This document shows positions 1 through 11,209 of a DNA stretch of 64,000 nucleotides, in pieces. Position numbers and translations under genes: made by a program. Within the stretch, counting starts at the first letter, position 1; each line of letters opens with the position of its first letter. The notes below the pieces were generated by a model. That model saw nothing but the letters and a program-made list of their open reading frames with translations. It did not search any database and was not told where the DNA came from. The stretch is taken from contig NC_065874.1 in assembly GCF_933775445.1 (NCBI RefSeq), forward strand, positions 20,654,501-20,718,500, read 5' to 3'. Source of the DNA: Argentina anserina (lineage: Eukaryota > Streptophyta > Magnoliopsida > Rosales > Rosaceae).

Positions 1-540
1 TCAATAGAAACTCGCATCAGAAAGCCTTACAGAAAGATACTCAAACGAGAAATGAAAACATACACAATTGGAATCGTAAAGATACACAAACGATGTAAAG
101 ATACTCAGTTTGAAAGAAACACACTCCCACACTTGCAAAACTCTCAAATACAATAGAAACTCGCATCAGAAGCCTTACAGAAAGATACTCAAACGAGAAA
201 TGAAAAGATACACAATTGGAATTGTAAAGATACGCAAACGATGTAAAGATACACAATTGGAATAGTAAAGATACGCAAACGATGTAAAGATACTCAGTTT
301 GAATGAAACACACTCCCACACTTGCAAAACTCTCAAATACAATAAAAACTCGCATCAGAAGCCTTACAGAAAGATACTCAAACGAGAAATGAAAAGATAC
401 ACAATTGGAATAGTAAAGATACGCAAACGATGTAAAGATACACAATTGGAATAGTAAAGATACGCAAACGATGTAAAGATACTCAGTTTGAAAGAAACAC
501 ACTCCCACACTTGCAAAACTCTCAAATTCAATAGAAACTC

Positions 541-3500
541 GCATCAGAAAGCCTTATAGAAAGATACTCAAATGAGAAATGAAAAGATACACAATTGGAA
601 TCGTAAAGATACGCAAACGATGTAAAGATACTCAGTTTGAAAGAAACACACTCCCACACTTGCAAAACTCTCAAATACAATAGAAACTCGCATCAGAAGC
701 CTTACAGAAAGATACTCAAACGAGAAATGAAAAGATACACAATTGGAATAGTAAAGATACGCAAACGATGTAAAGATACACAATTGGAATAGTAAAGATA
801 CGCAAACGATGTAAAGATACTCAGTTTGAAAGAAACACACTCCCACACTTGCAAAACTCTCAAATACAATAGAAACTCGCATCAGAAGCCTTACAGAAAG
901 ATACTCAAACGAGAAATGAAAAGATACACAATTGGAATAGTAAAGATACGCAAACGATGTAAAGATACGCAAACGATGTAAAGATACACAATTGGAATAG
1001 TAAAGATACGCAAACGATGTAAAGATACTCAGTTTGAAAGAAACACACTACCACACTTGCAAAACTCTCAAATTCAATAGAAACTCGCATCAGAAAGCCT
1101 TACAGAAAGATACTCAAACGAGAAATGAAAATATACACAATTGGAATAGTAAAGATACGCAAACGATGTAAAGATACTCAGTTTGAAAGAAACACACTCC
1201 CACACTTGCAAAACTCTCAAATACAATAGAAACACGCATCAGAAGCCTTACAGAAAGATACTCAAACGAGAAATGAAAAGATACACAATTGGAATAGTAA
1301 AGATACGCAAACGATGTAAAGATACACAATTTGAATAGTAAAGATACGCAAACGATGTAAAGATACTCAGTTTGAAAGAAACACACTCCCACACTTGCAA
1401 AACTCTCAAATTCAATAGAAACTCGCATCAAAAAGCCTTACAGAAAGGTACTCAAATGAGAAATGAAAAGATACACAATTGGAATCGTAAAGATACGCAA
1501 ACGATGTAAAGATACTTAGTTTGAAAGAAACACACTCCCACAGTTGCAAAACTCTCAAATACAATAGAAACTCGCTTCAGAAAGCCTTACAGAAAGATAC
1601 TCAAACGAGAAATGAAAACATACACAATTGGAATAGTAAAGATACGCAAACGATGTAAAGATACACAATTGGAATAGTAAAGATACGCAAACGATGTAAA
1701 GATACTCAGTTTGAAAGAAACACACTCCCACAGTTGCAAAACTCTCAAATACAATAGAAACTCGCATCAGAAGCCTTACAGAAAGATACTCAAACGAGAA
1801 ATGAAAAGATACACAATTGGAATAGTAAAGATACGCAAACGAGAAATGAAAAGATACACAATTGGAATCGTAAAGATACGCAAACGATGTAAAGATACTC
1901 AGTTTGAAAGAAACACACTCCCACATTTGCAAAACTCTCAAATTCAATAGAAACTCGCATCAGAAAGCCTTACAGAAAGATACTCAAACGAGAAATGAAA
2001 ACATACACAATTGGAATCGTAAAGATACGCAAACGATGTAAAGATACACAATTGGAATAGTAAAGATACGCAAACGATGTAAAGATACTCAGTTTGAAAG
2101 AAACACACTCCCACACTTGCAAAACTCTCAAATACAATAGAAACACGCATCAGAAGCCTTACAGAAAGATACTCAAACGAGAAATGAAAAGATACACAAT
2201 TGGAATAGTAAAGATACGCAAACGATGTAAAGATACACAATTGGAATAGTAAAGATACGCAAACGATGTAAAGATACTCAGTTTGAAAGAAACACACTCC
2301 CACAGTTGCAAAACTCTCAAATACAATAGAAACTCGCATCAGAAGCCTTACAGAAAGATACTCAAACGAGAAATGAAAAGATACACAATTGGAATAGTAA
2401 AGATACGCAAACGATGTAAAGATACACAATTGGAATAGTAAAGATACGCAAACGATGTAAAGATACTCAGTTTGAAAGAAACACACTACCACACTTGCAA
2501 AACTCTCAAATTCAATAGAAACTCGCATCAGAAAGCCTTACAGAAATATACTCAAACGAGAAATGAAAACATACACAATTGGAATAGTAAAGATACGCAA
2601 ACGATGTAAAGATACTCAGTTTGAAAGAAACACACTCCCACACTTGCAAAACTCTCAAATACAACAGAAACACGCATCAGAAGCCTTACAGAAAGATACT
2701 CAAACGAGAAATGAAAAGATACACAATTGGAATAGTAAAGATACGCAAACGATGTAAAGATACACAATTGGAATAGTAAAGATACGCAAACGATGTAAAG
2801 ATACTCAGTTTGAAAGAAACACACTCCCACACTTGCAAAACTCTCAAATTCAATAGAAACTCGCATCAGAAAGCCTTACAGAAAGGTACTCAAATGAGAA
2901 ATGAAAAGATACACAATTGGAATCGTAAAGATACGCAAACGATGTAAAGATACTCAGTTTGAAAGAAACACACTCCCACACTTGCAAAACTCTCAAATAC
3001 AATAGAAACTCGCATCAGAATCCTTACAGAAAGATACTCAAACGAGAAATGAAAAGATACACAATTGGAATAGTAAAGATACGCAAACGATGTAAAGATA
3101 CACAATTGGAATAGTAAAGATACGCAAACGATGTAAAGATACTCAGTTTGAAAGAAACACACTCCCACACTTGCAAAACTCTCAAATACAATAGAAACTC
3201 GCATCAGAAGCCTTACAGAAAGATACTCAAACGAGAAATGAAAAGATACACAATTGGAATAGTAAAGATACGCAAACGATGTAAAGATACACAATTGGAA
3301 TAGTAAAGATACGCAAACGATGTAAAGATACTCAGTTTGAAAGAAACACACTACCACACTTGCAAAACTCTCAAATTCAATAGAAACTCGCATCAGAAAG
3401 CCTTACAGAAAGATACTCAAACGAGAAATGAAAATATACACAATTGGAATAGTAAAGATACGCAAACGATGTAAAGATACTCAGTTTGAAAGAAACACAC

Positions 3501-5391
3501 TCCCACACTTGCAAAACTCTCAAATACAATAGAAACACGCATCAGAAGCCTTACAGAAAGATACTCAAACGAGAAATGAAAAGATACACAATTGGAATAG
3601 TAAAGATACGCAAACGATGTAAAGATACACAATTGGAATAGTAAAGATACGCAAACGATGTAAAGATACTCAGTTTGAAAGAAACACACTCCCATACTTG
3701 CAAAACTCTCAAATTCAATAGAAACTCGCATCAAAAAGCCTTACAGAAAGGTACTCAAATGAGAAATGAAAAGATACACAATTGGAATCGTAAAGATACG
3801 CAAACGATGTAAAGATACTTAGTTTGAAAGAAACACACTCCCACAGTTGCAAAACTCTCAAATACAATAGAAACTCGCTTCAGAAAGCCTTACAGAAAGA
3901 TACTCAAACGAGAAATGAAAACATACACAATTGGAATAGTAAAGATACGCAAACGATGTAAAGATACACAATTGGAATAGTAAAGATACGCAAACGATGT
4001 AAAGATACTCAGTTTGAAAGAAACACACTCCCACAGTTGCAAAACTCTCAAATACAATAGAAACTCGCATCAGAAGCCTTACAGAAAGATACTCAAACGA
4101 GAAATGAAAAGATACACAATTGGAATAGTAAAGATACGCAAACGAGAAATGAAAAGATACACAATTGGAATCGTAAAGATACGCAAACGATGTAAAGATA
4201 CTCAGTTTGAAAGAAACACACTCCCACATTTGCAAAACTCTCAAATTCAATAGAAACTCGCATCAGAAAGCCTTACAGAAAGATACTCAAACGAGAAATG
4301 AAAACATACACAATTGGAATCGTAAAGATACGCAAACGATGTAAAGATACACAATTGGAATAGTAAAGATACGCAAACGATGTAAAGATACTCAGTTTGA
4401 AAGAAACACACTCCCACACTTGCAAAACTCTCAAATACAATAGAAACACGCATCAGAAGCCTTACAGAAAGATACTCAAACGAGAAATGAAAAGATACAC
4501 AATTGGAATAGTAAAGATACGCAAACGATGTAAAGATACACAATTGGAATAGTAAAGATACGCAAACGATGTAAAGATACTCAGTTTGAAAGAAACACAC
4601 TCCCACAGTTGCAAAACTCTCAAATACAATAGAAACTCGCATCAGAAGCCTTACAGAAAGATACTCAAACGAGAAATGAAAAGATACACAATTGGAATAG
4701 TAAAGATACGCAAACGATGTAAAGATACACAATTGGAATAGTAAAGATACGCAAACGATGTAAAGATACTCAGTTTGAAAGAAACACACTACCACACTTG
4801 CAAAACTCTCAAATTCAATAGAAACTCGCATCAGAAAGCCTTACAGAAATATACTCAAACGAGAAATGAAAACATACACAATTGGAATAGTAAAGATACG
4901 CAAACGATGTAAAGATACTCAGTTTGAAAGAAACACACTCCCACACTTGCAAAACTCTCAAATACAACAGAAACACGCATCAGAAGCCTTACAGAAAGAT
5001 ACTCAAACGAGAAATGAAAAGATACACAATTGGAATAGTAAAGATACGCAAACGATGTAAAGATACACAATTGGAATAGTAAAGATACGCAAACGATGTA
5101 AAGATACTCAGTTTGAAAGAAACACACTCCCACACTTGCAAAACTCTCAAATTCAATAGAAACTCGCATCAGAAAGCCTTACAGAAAGGTACTCAAATGA
5201 GAAATGAAAAGATACACAATTGGAATCGTAAAGATACGCAAACGATGTAAAGATACTCAGTTTGAAAGAAACACACTCCCACACTTGCAAAACTCTCAAA
5301 TACAATAGAAACTCGCATCAGAAGCCTTACAGAAAGATACTCAAACGAGAAATGAAAAGATACACAATTGGAATAGTAAAGATACGCAAAC
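541..5391. repeat. 2.3-kb higher-order repeat, two tandem copies and part of a third
   Basis: Copy 1 spans about 541-2862 (2322 bp) and copy 2 about 2863-5165 (2303 bp). A third begins at about 5166 and leaves the register at about 5391. The copies share private variants in the same order: gaaaggtactcaaatgag, actcgcttcag, a hybrid monomer near 1834 and 4137, and aatacaacagaaacacgc near 2660 and 4963. The 19-bp length difference is explained by an extra sub-block in copy 1 near 961-979. The near identity implies a recent tandem duplication by unequal exchange. Boundaries are approximate because every monomer resembles the next. Confidence 0.85.
961..979. repeat. Extra 19-bp sub-block (aaagatacgcaaacgatgt)
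   Basis: In this monomer the block aaagatacgcaaacgatgt occurs twice in a row before the next aaagatacac block. The corresponding position in the second 2.3-kb copy (near 3264-3300) has it once. This single event identifies 19 bp as a unit that can duplicate independently. The exact placement within the two identical copies is arbitrary. Confidence 0.85.
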
Positions 5392-5494
5392 GAGAAATGA
5401 AAAGATACACAATTGGAATCGTAAAGATACGCAAACGATGTAAAGATACTCAGTTTGAAAGAAACACACTCCCACATTTGCAAAACTCTCAAAT

Positions 5495-5849
5495 TCAATA
5501 GAAACTCGCATCAGAAAGCCTTACAGAAAGATACTCAAACGAGAAATGAAAACATACACAATTGGAATCGTAAAGATACGCAAACGATGTAAAGATACTC
5601 AGTTTGAAAGAAACACACTCCCACACTTGCAAAACTCTCAAATACAATAGAAACTCGCATCAGAAGCCTTACAGAAAGATACTCAAACGAGAAATGAAAA
5701 GATACACAATTGGAATTGTAAAGATACGCAAACGATGTAAAGATACACAATTGGAATAGTAAAGATACGCAAACGATGTAAAGATACTCAGTTTGAATGA
5801 AACACACTCCCACACTTGCAAAACTCTCAAATACAATAGAAACTCGCAT
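5495..5849. repeat. Segment duplicated from the window start (1-355)
   Basis: The stretch carries the same private variants as bases 1-355: a gaattgtaaag variant (near 217 and 5715), a tttgaatgaaac variant (near 299 and 5793) and the class order A then B. The spacing is 5494 bp. It follows the broken third copy of the 2.3-kb repeat, so the array was re-shuffled after that repeat formed. The right boundary is approximate. Confidence 0.7.
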
Positions 5850-8823
5850 CAGAAAGCCTTACAGAAAGATACTCAAACGAGAAATGAAAAGATACACAAT
5901 TGGAATAGTAAAGATACGCAAACGATGTAAAGATACACAATTGGAATAGTAAAGATACGCAAACGATGTAAAGATACTCAGTTTGAAAGAAACACACTCC
6001 CACACTTGCAAAACTCTCAAATACAATAGAAACACGCATCAGAAGCCTTACAGAAAGATACTCAAACGAGAAATGAAAAGATACACAATTGGAATAGTAA
6101 AGATACGCAAACGATGTAAAGTTACACAATTGGAATAGTAAAGATACGCAAACGATGTAAAGATACTCAGTTTGAAAGAAACACACTACCACACTTGCAA
6201 AACTCTCAAATTCAATAGAAACTCGCATCAGAAAGCCTTACAGAAAGATACTCAAACGAGAAATGAAAACATACACAATTGGAATAGTAAACATACGCAA
6301 ACGATGTAAAGATACACAATTGGAATAGTAAAGATACGCAAACGATGTAAAGATACTCAGTTTGAAAGAAACACACTCCCACACTTGCAAAACTCTCAAA
6401 TACAATAGAAACTCGCATCAGAAGCCTTACAGAAAGATACTCAAACGAGAAATGAAAAGATACACAATTGGATTAGTAAAGATACGCAAACGATGTAAAG
6501 ATACACAATTGGAATAGGAAAGATACGCAAACGATGTAAAGATACTCAGTTTGAAAGAAACACACTACCACACTTGCAAAACTCTCAAATTCAATAAAAA
6601 CTCGCATCAGAAAGCCTTACAGAAAGATACTCAAACGAGAAATGAAAACATACACAATTGGAATAGTAAAGATACGCAAACGATGTAAAGATACTCAGTT
6701 TGAAAGAAACACACTCCCACACTTGCAAAACTCTCAAATACAATAGAAACTCGCATCAGAAGCCTTACAGAAAGATACTCAAACGAGAAATGAAAAGATA
6801 CACAATTGGAATAGTAAAGATATGCAAACGATGTAAAGATACACAATTGGAATAGTAAAGATACGCAAATGATGTAAAGATACTCAGTTTGAAAGAAACA
6901 CACTCCCACACTTGCAAAACTCTCAAATTCAATAGAAACTCGCATCAGAAAGCCTTATAGAAAGATACTCAAATGAGAAATGAAAAGATACACAATTGGA
7001 ATCGTAAAGATACGCAAACGATGTAAAGATACTCAGTTTGAAAGAAACACACTCCCACACTTGCAAAACTCTCAAATACAATAGAAACTCGCATCAGAAG
7101 CCTTACAGAAAGATACTCAAACGAGAAATGAAAAGATACACAATTGGAATAGTAAAGATACGCAAACGATGTAAAGATACACAATTGGAATAGTAAAGAT
7201 ACGCAAACGATGTAAAGATACTCAGTTTGAAAGAAACACACTCCCACACTTGCAAAACTCTCAAATACAATAGAAACTCGCATCAGAAGCCTTACAGAAA
7301 GATACTCAAACGAGAAATGAAAAGATACACAATTGGAATAGTAAAGATACGCAAACGATGTAAAGATACACAATTGGAATAGTAAAGATACGCAAACGAT
7401 GTAAAGATACTCAGTTTGAAAGAAACACACTCCCACACTTGCAAAACTCTCAAATACAATAGAAACTCGCATCAGAAGCCTTACAGAAAGATACTCAAAC
7501 GAGAAATGAAAAGATACACAATTGGAATAGTAAAGATACGCAAACGATGTAAAGATACTCAGTTTGAAAGAAACACACTCCCACACTTGCAAAACTCTCA
7601 AATACAATAGAAACTCGCATCAGAAGCCTTACAGAAAGATACTCAAACGAGAAATGAAAAGATACACAATTGGAATAGTAAAGATACGCAAACGATGTAA
7701 AGATACACAATTGGAATAGTAAAGATACGCAAACGATGTAAAGATACTCAGTTTGAAAGAAACACACTCCCACACTTGCAAAACTCTCAAATTCAATAGA
7801 AACTCGCATCAGTGATCGGTTCGATTACTCGAGATCAATATTAACCCTGTAAGCATCGTTAGTAGTATAAAGCAAGAGGGTATCGTTCACAAACCGGGGA
7901 TCCAACCAGGGTAAAGAATCACAAACATTTAACAACGAATTCATACGAGTTTAAAAGAGTTTGATATATAGGATCGGGTTGAAAGATAAAAACAGAAAAT
8001 AAAACCTAAACTAATATATACATGTGATCAACCAACCAACACATAATATATTACCAAAACAAATCATACAAAGCTAACGAAAATCAGATTCTAGTCCTCC
8101 TTTAACAGTCTTGCCGAGACACTATCATGAATAACTAAGGTTGGATCATGCAATTAGGGTCCTAAGCAGTAACCTAAACACATAGACACTTAACACATTC
8201 GATTCATTCCAAGCGGTGTTAATCGAAATCTAACATACTTATCCTACTATGAAACTTCAAAGCCACGCATATTGAATTCATTAAGCATGTCACCTACTTA
8301 ACCCCCAATCATGCAATTCCGAAAATCACATAGAAAAGATAAACATATTCATAGCACAAGTCATAAATCCAACAACCTAAATATCATGCTACAAGCGTAT
8401 ACATAACACATAGATACTCTCGAAATCACACAAAGACATGTCACGGCATAAACTAAAATCATAGAACTACAAACCTAAAATCGAAACTTTATATAATTTG
8501 AAACAAGTAACTATCTTATAGACAAAATTGAAACAAGTTTACAATGACCAAAACACATACACAACCAAGAACAAGAAAAACCAAAAACCGAAATAAACAT
8601 AGAGAGAATCATGGTTACACTTTATCAATCAAGCGATCTCACAAGGTGTAGCCGTGGCTTTCCAAGGGGATGAAACCTCTTCACAAGCGTGCTTGAAGGC
8701 TAAGGATTGGTGGAGAATGGTGGAATCGGTTTTAGGATTTCTTGGATGGGTGAGTATGAAATTTGGTAGAGCTTCGGCTAGTATGTGCACAAGGTTGATG
8801 ATATGTTTCTGTGGAATTGAGGT

Positions 8824-8834
8824 GATATATATAG
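8824..8834 (-). promoter_or_regulatory. TATA-like box of the truncated LTR
   Basis: On the minus strand this reads ctatatatatc, preceded by the purine/pyrimidine context (cttcctctat) that also precedes the TATA box of the complete element's LTRs. By analogy it would be the core promoter, with transcription toward lower coordinates. Whether it is active is unknown. Confidence 0.5.
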
Positions 8835-8945
8835 AGGAAGAAACCCAAGGGAGGATGGCCACAAAGTCCACAAAGTTGAAACCAAATTGGTTGAGGTTTC
8901 CTAGATTCGGCAGATTTGACCTTTGTCCCTTGTTGTGGCCATAAC

Positions 8946-9645
8946 TTTCTCTAGAAAATAGATATTGAGATGATTCCAACTGGCAATTTCAACTAGACTT
9001 CCGTGGCTTTTCATCCATATAAGGTACATTTTCTCAATCATTTTGAGCTGTCCAGGGGAGCCCGTCAAAGATGGATGATCTGCACTGCCAGAATTCTGAT
9101 TTCTATAAGGATTGCATATCTTTTGCATTAATTACATATCTTCTTCCTCCTTTATTGCTGATTTATTTTGCACAAATTTCTTCCTTTGAATTAGGGAGGC
9201 AGCAAAAGTCTTAATTGTTGCAGCCATGTTTGATTTTTCTTACCTCTCCTCATTAAATTTGCTGCATGCCTTCTTTGACTTTCTTGCCTCTTCTCATTTA
9301 ATTTGCTGCATGCCTTCTTTGACATTCTTTGGTGCTGGGATTTATGGACATTCTGATACATATTTGTGTTCTATTTGCAGGAGGAACAAAGTCCCAAGTT
9401 TCCCTCATAGCCCTTGGATCAAAAGCAAATCAATGGCTGAGATAATTCCGCCGAGTTCATTGGACCTCCGATCAATGATTCAGTCATATCTCTCTGTAGG
9501 AATAAGATATTGATTTGATTCCAAATCCTACAGAAACTAGACTCAAATACCTTTATTTCCATATAAAGTAGGTCTTCTAACTCGATCGGAGCTATCCAGG
9601 GGAGCCCGTCGAAGTTGGACTACGAATATTGACAGCATTTTGATT
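8946..9645. repeat. Two diverged ~155-bp direct copies inside the truncated LTR
   Basis: The first copy is about 8946-9100 and the second about 9489-9645. Both contain, in order, an agatattga(g/t) tgattcca stretch, aactagac, tccatataa, a tc(c)aggggagcccgtc core (near 9050 and 9595) and a ga(a)tattgaca/gcactgcca-like end. They are clearly diverged, so this is an old internal duplication in the upstream (U3) half of the LTR. Confidence 0.7.
9237..9323. repeat. 44-bp tandem duplication in the truncated LTR
   Basis: The string gctgcatgccttctttgac occurs at 9261 and 9305, with similar flanks (ctcctcattaaattt and cttctcatttaattt), giving two units with a 44-bp period. It lies in the U3 side of the LTR; no function can be read from it. 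Confidence 0.8.
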
Positions 9646-10294
9646 CTTGAATGGATTGGGCTTTTAAGTGTATTTTCTTCTCTTTCCTTGTGGAACTAGG
9701 ATTGCTTTCCTTCTCCAACATGGATTTGTATTTCCTAATAAGAATAAGTATATTAGAAACAAAGAAATAGAAACTCGCATCAGAAGCCTTACAGAAAGAT
9801 ACTCAAACGAGAAATGAAAAGATACACAATTGGAATAGTAAAGATACGCAAACGATGTAAAGATACTCAGTCTGAAAGAAACACACTCCCACACTTGCAA
9901 AACTCTCAAATACAATAGAAACTCGCATCAGAAGCCTTACAGAAAGATACTCAAACGAGAAATGAAAAGATGCACAATTGGAATAGTAAAGATACGCAAA
10001 CGATGTAAAGATACACAATTGGAATAGTAAAGATACGCAAACGATGTAAAGATACTCAGTTTGAAAGAAACACACTCCCACACTTGCAAAACTCTCAAAT
10101 TCAATAGAAACTCGCATCAGAAAGCCTTACAGAAAGATACTCAAACGAGAAATGAAAACATACACAATTGGAATAGTAAAGATACGCAAACGATGTAAAG
10201 ATACACAATTGGAATAGTAAAGATACGCAAACGATGTAAAGATACACAGTTTGAAAGAAACACACTCCCACACTTGCAAAACTCTCAAATACAA

Positions 10295-10318
10295 TAGAAA
10301 CTCGCATAGAAACTTGCA
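10295..10318. repeat. 12-bp tandem duplication marker (tagaaactcgca)
   Basis: The 12-mer tagaaactcgca is followed immediately by tagaaacttgca. The same event is found at 11404, 12744, 14084, 15788, 17371, 18859 and 20454. Each time it follows a monomer reading gatacacagtttg rather than gatactcagtttg. The linked variants show that all eight descend from one altered monomer that spread only within this ~10-kb zone. The copy at 12744 keeps actcg in the second half where the others have acttg. Confidence 0.9.
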
Positions 10319-10319
10319 T

Positions 10320-10550
10320 CAGAAAGCCTTACAGAAAGATACTCAAACGAGAAATGAAAACATACACAATTGGAATAGTAAAGATACGCAAACGATGTAA
10401 AGATACACAATTGGAATAGTAAAGATACGCAAACGATGTAAAGATACACAATTGGAATAGTAAAGATACGGAAACGATGTAAAGATACTCAGTTTGAAAG
10501 AAACACACTCCCACACTTGCAAAACTCTCAAATTCAATAGAAACTCGCAT
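10320..10550. repeat. 231-bp monomer with three 41-bp sub-repeats
   Basis: Three consecutive copies of the gatacacaattggaatag / taaagatacgcaaacgatg pair are present, the last with a c-to-g change (acggaaac). Measured from one cagaaagcc to the next, the monomer is 231 bp, exactly two 41-bp units longer than the 149-bp form. Similar three-copy monomers, some with the variant acataattagaatag, occur near 11431, 12771, 17398, 20481, 33773, 41583, 61844 and 62215. Confidence 0.9.
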
Positions 10551-11209
10551 CAGAAAGCCTTACAGAAAGATACTCAAACGAGAAATGAAAACATACACAA
10601 TTGGAATAGTAAAGATACGCAAACGATGTAAAGATACACAATTGGAATAGTAAAGATACGCAAACGATGTAAAGATACTCAGTTTGAAAGAAACACACTC
10701 CCACACTTGCAAAACTCTCAAATTCAATAGAAACTCGCATCAGAAAGCCTTACAGAAAGGTACTCAAATGAGAAATGAAAAGATACACAATTGGAATCGT
10801 AAAGATACGCAAACGATGTAAAGATACTCAGTTTGAAAGAAACACACTCCCACACTTGCAAAACTCTCAAATACAATAGAAACTCGAATCAGAAGCCTTA
10901 CAGACAGATACTCAAACGAGAAATGAAAAGATACACAATTGGAATAGTAAAGATACGCAAACGATGTAAAGATACTCAGTTTGAAAGAAACACACTCCCA
11001 CACTTGCAAAACTCTCAAATACAATAGAAACTCGCATCAGAAGCCTTACAGAAAGATACTCAAACGAGAAATGAAAAGATACACAATTGGAATAGTAAAG
11101 ATACGCAAACGATGTAAAGATACACAATTGGAATAGTAAAGATACGCAAACGATGTAAAGATACTCAGTTTGAAAGAAACACACTCCCACACTTGCAAAA
11201 CTCTCAAAT

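Larger units (their letters stand above)
1..7812. repeat. Satellite array, block I
   Basis: This is an uninterrupted head-to-tail tandem satellite. A basic monomer reads cagaa(a)gccttacag, then an aaagatac-rich core, then actcccacacttgcaaaac and aat(a/t)caatagaaactcgcat. Monomers with one 41-bp sub-repeat are 148 bp (class B, cagaagcc) or 149 bp (class A, cagaaagcc). Those with two are 189/190 bp. I counted one 148-bp monomer by hand as 69 A, 27 T, 30 C and 22 G, so the strand is strongly A-skewed. No protein gene is supported: the long minus-strand open frames exist because the plus strand rarely contains TTA, CTA or TCA in one frame. The array starts before base 1. It stops abruptly after cgcatcag at the LTR fragment. 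The function is unknown; a structural role at a centromere or heterochromatin is inference only. Confidence 0.97.
7813..9765 (-). mobile_element. Truncated LTR of an Athila-like Ty3/gypsy element
   Basis: The sequence begins TGATCGG directly after an intact satellite monomer. Its first ~100 bp parallel the start (plus-strand reading) of the full element's LTR: both have accctg, catcgttagta, a tataaagcaag/tagaataagcag stretch and atcgttca in the same order. Both also carry a TATA-like box followed by agaggaag. In minus-strand orientation this end is the 3' terminus of the LTR. The other end (near 9765) runs into satellite without an ...ATCA terminus and without similarity to the full LTR's start, so the LTR 5' end is probably lost. 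No PBS, gag or pol adjoins it, which makes it a solo-LTR-like remnant of a different, diverged family. Open frames here (for example 8629-8979 minus) show no recognisable domain. Fit to the lineage is by similarity of structure, not by protein. Confidence 0.75.

Noticed and set aside
1711..1950. Plus-strand 64-79 codon frames beginning MKETHSHTC-like in many monomers
   Set aside because: The same satellite read in another frame. They begin and end at fixed monomer positions and show no codon-level conservation apart from the DNA repeat itself.
1..7809. Many overlapping minus-strand frames of 60-212 codons with repeated hydrophobic sequence, throughout all satellite blocks
   Set aside because: They are translations of the A-rich tandem satellite. 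Monomer and 41-bp lengths are mostly not multiples of three, the frame shifts from monomer to monomer, and starts and ends track repeat variants. They are not genes.
1..7812. CRISPR-like regular repeats
   Set aside because: There are no unique spacers. The whole sequence is repetitive, monomers are 148-231 bp, and the context is a plant retrotransposon.
8629..8979. Minus-strand 116-codon and overlapping plus-strand 96-codon frames
   Set aside because: They lie inside the truncated LTR, span its TATA-like box, overlap each other on opposite strands and show no recognisable domain.
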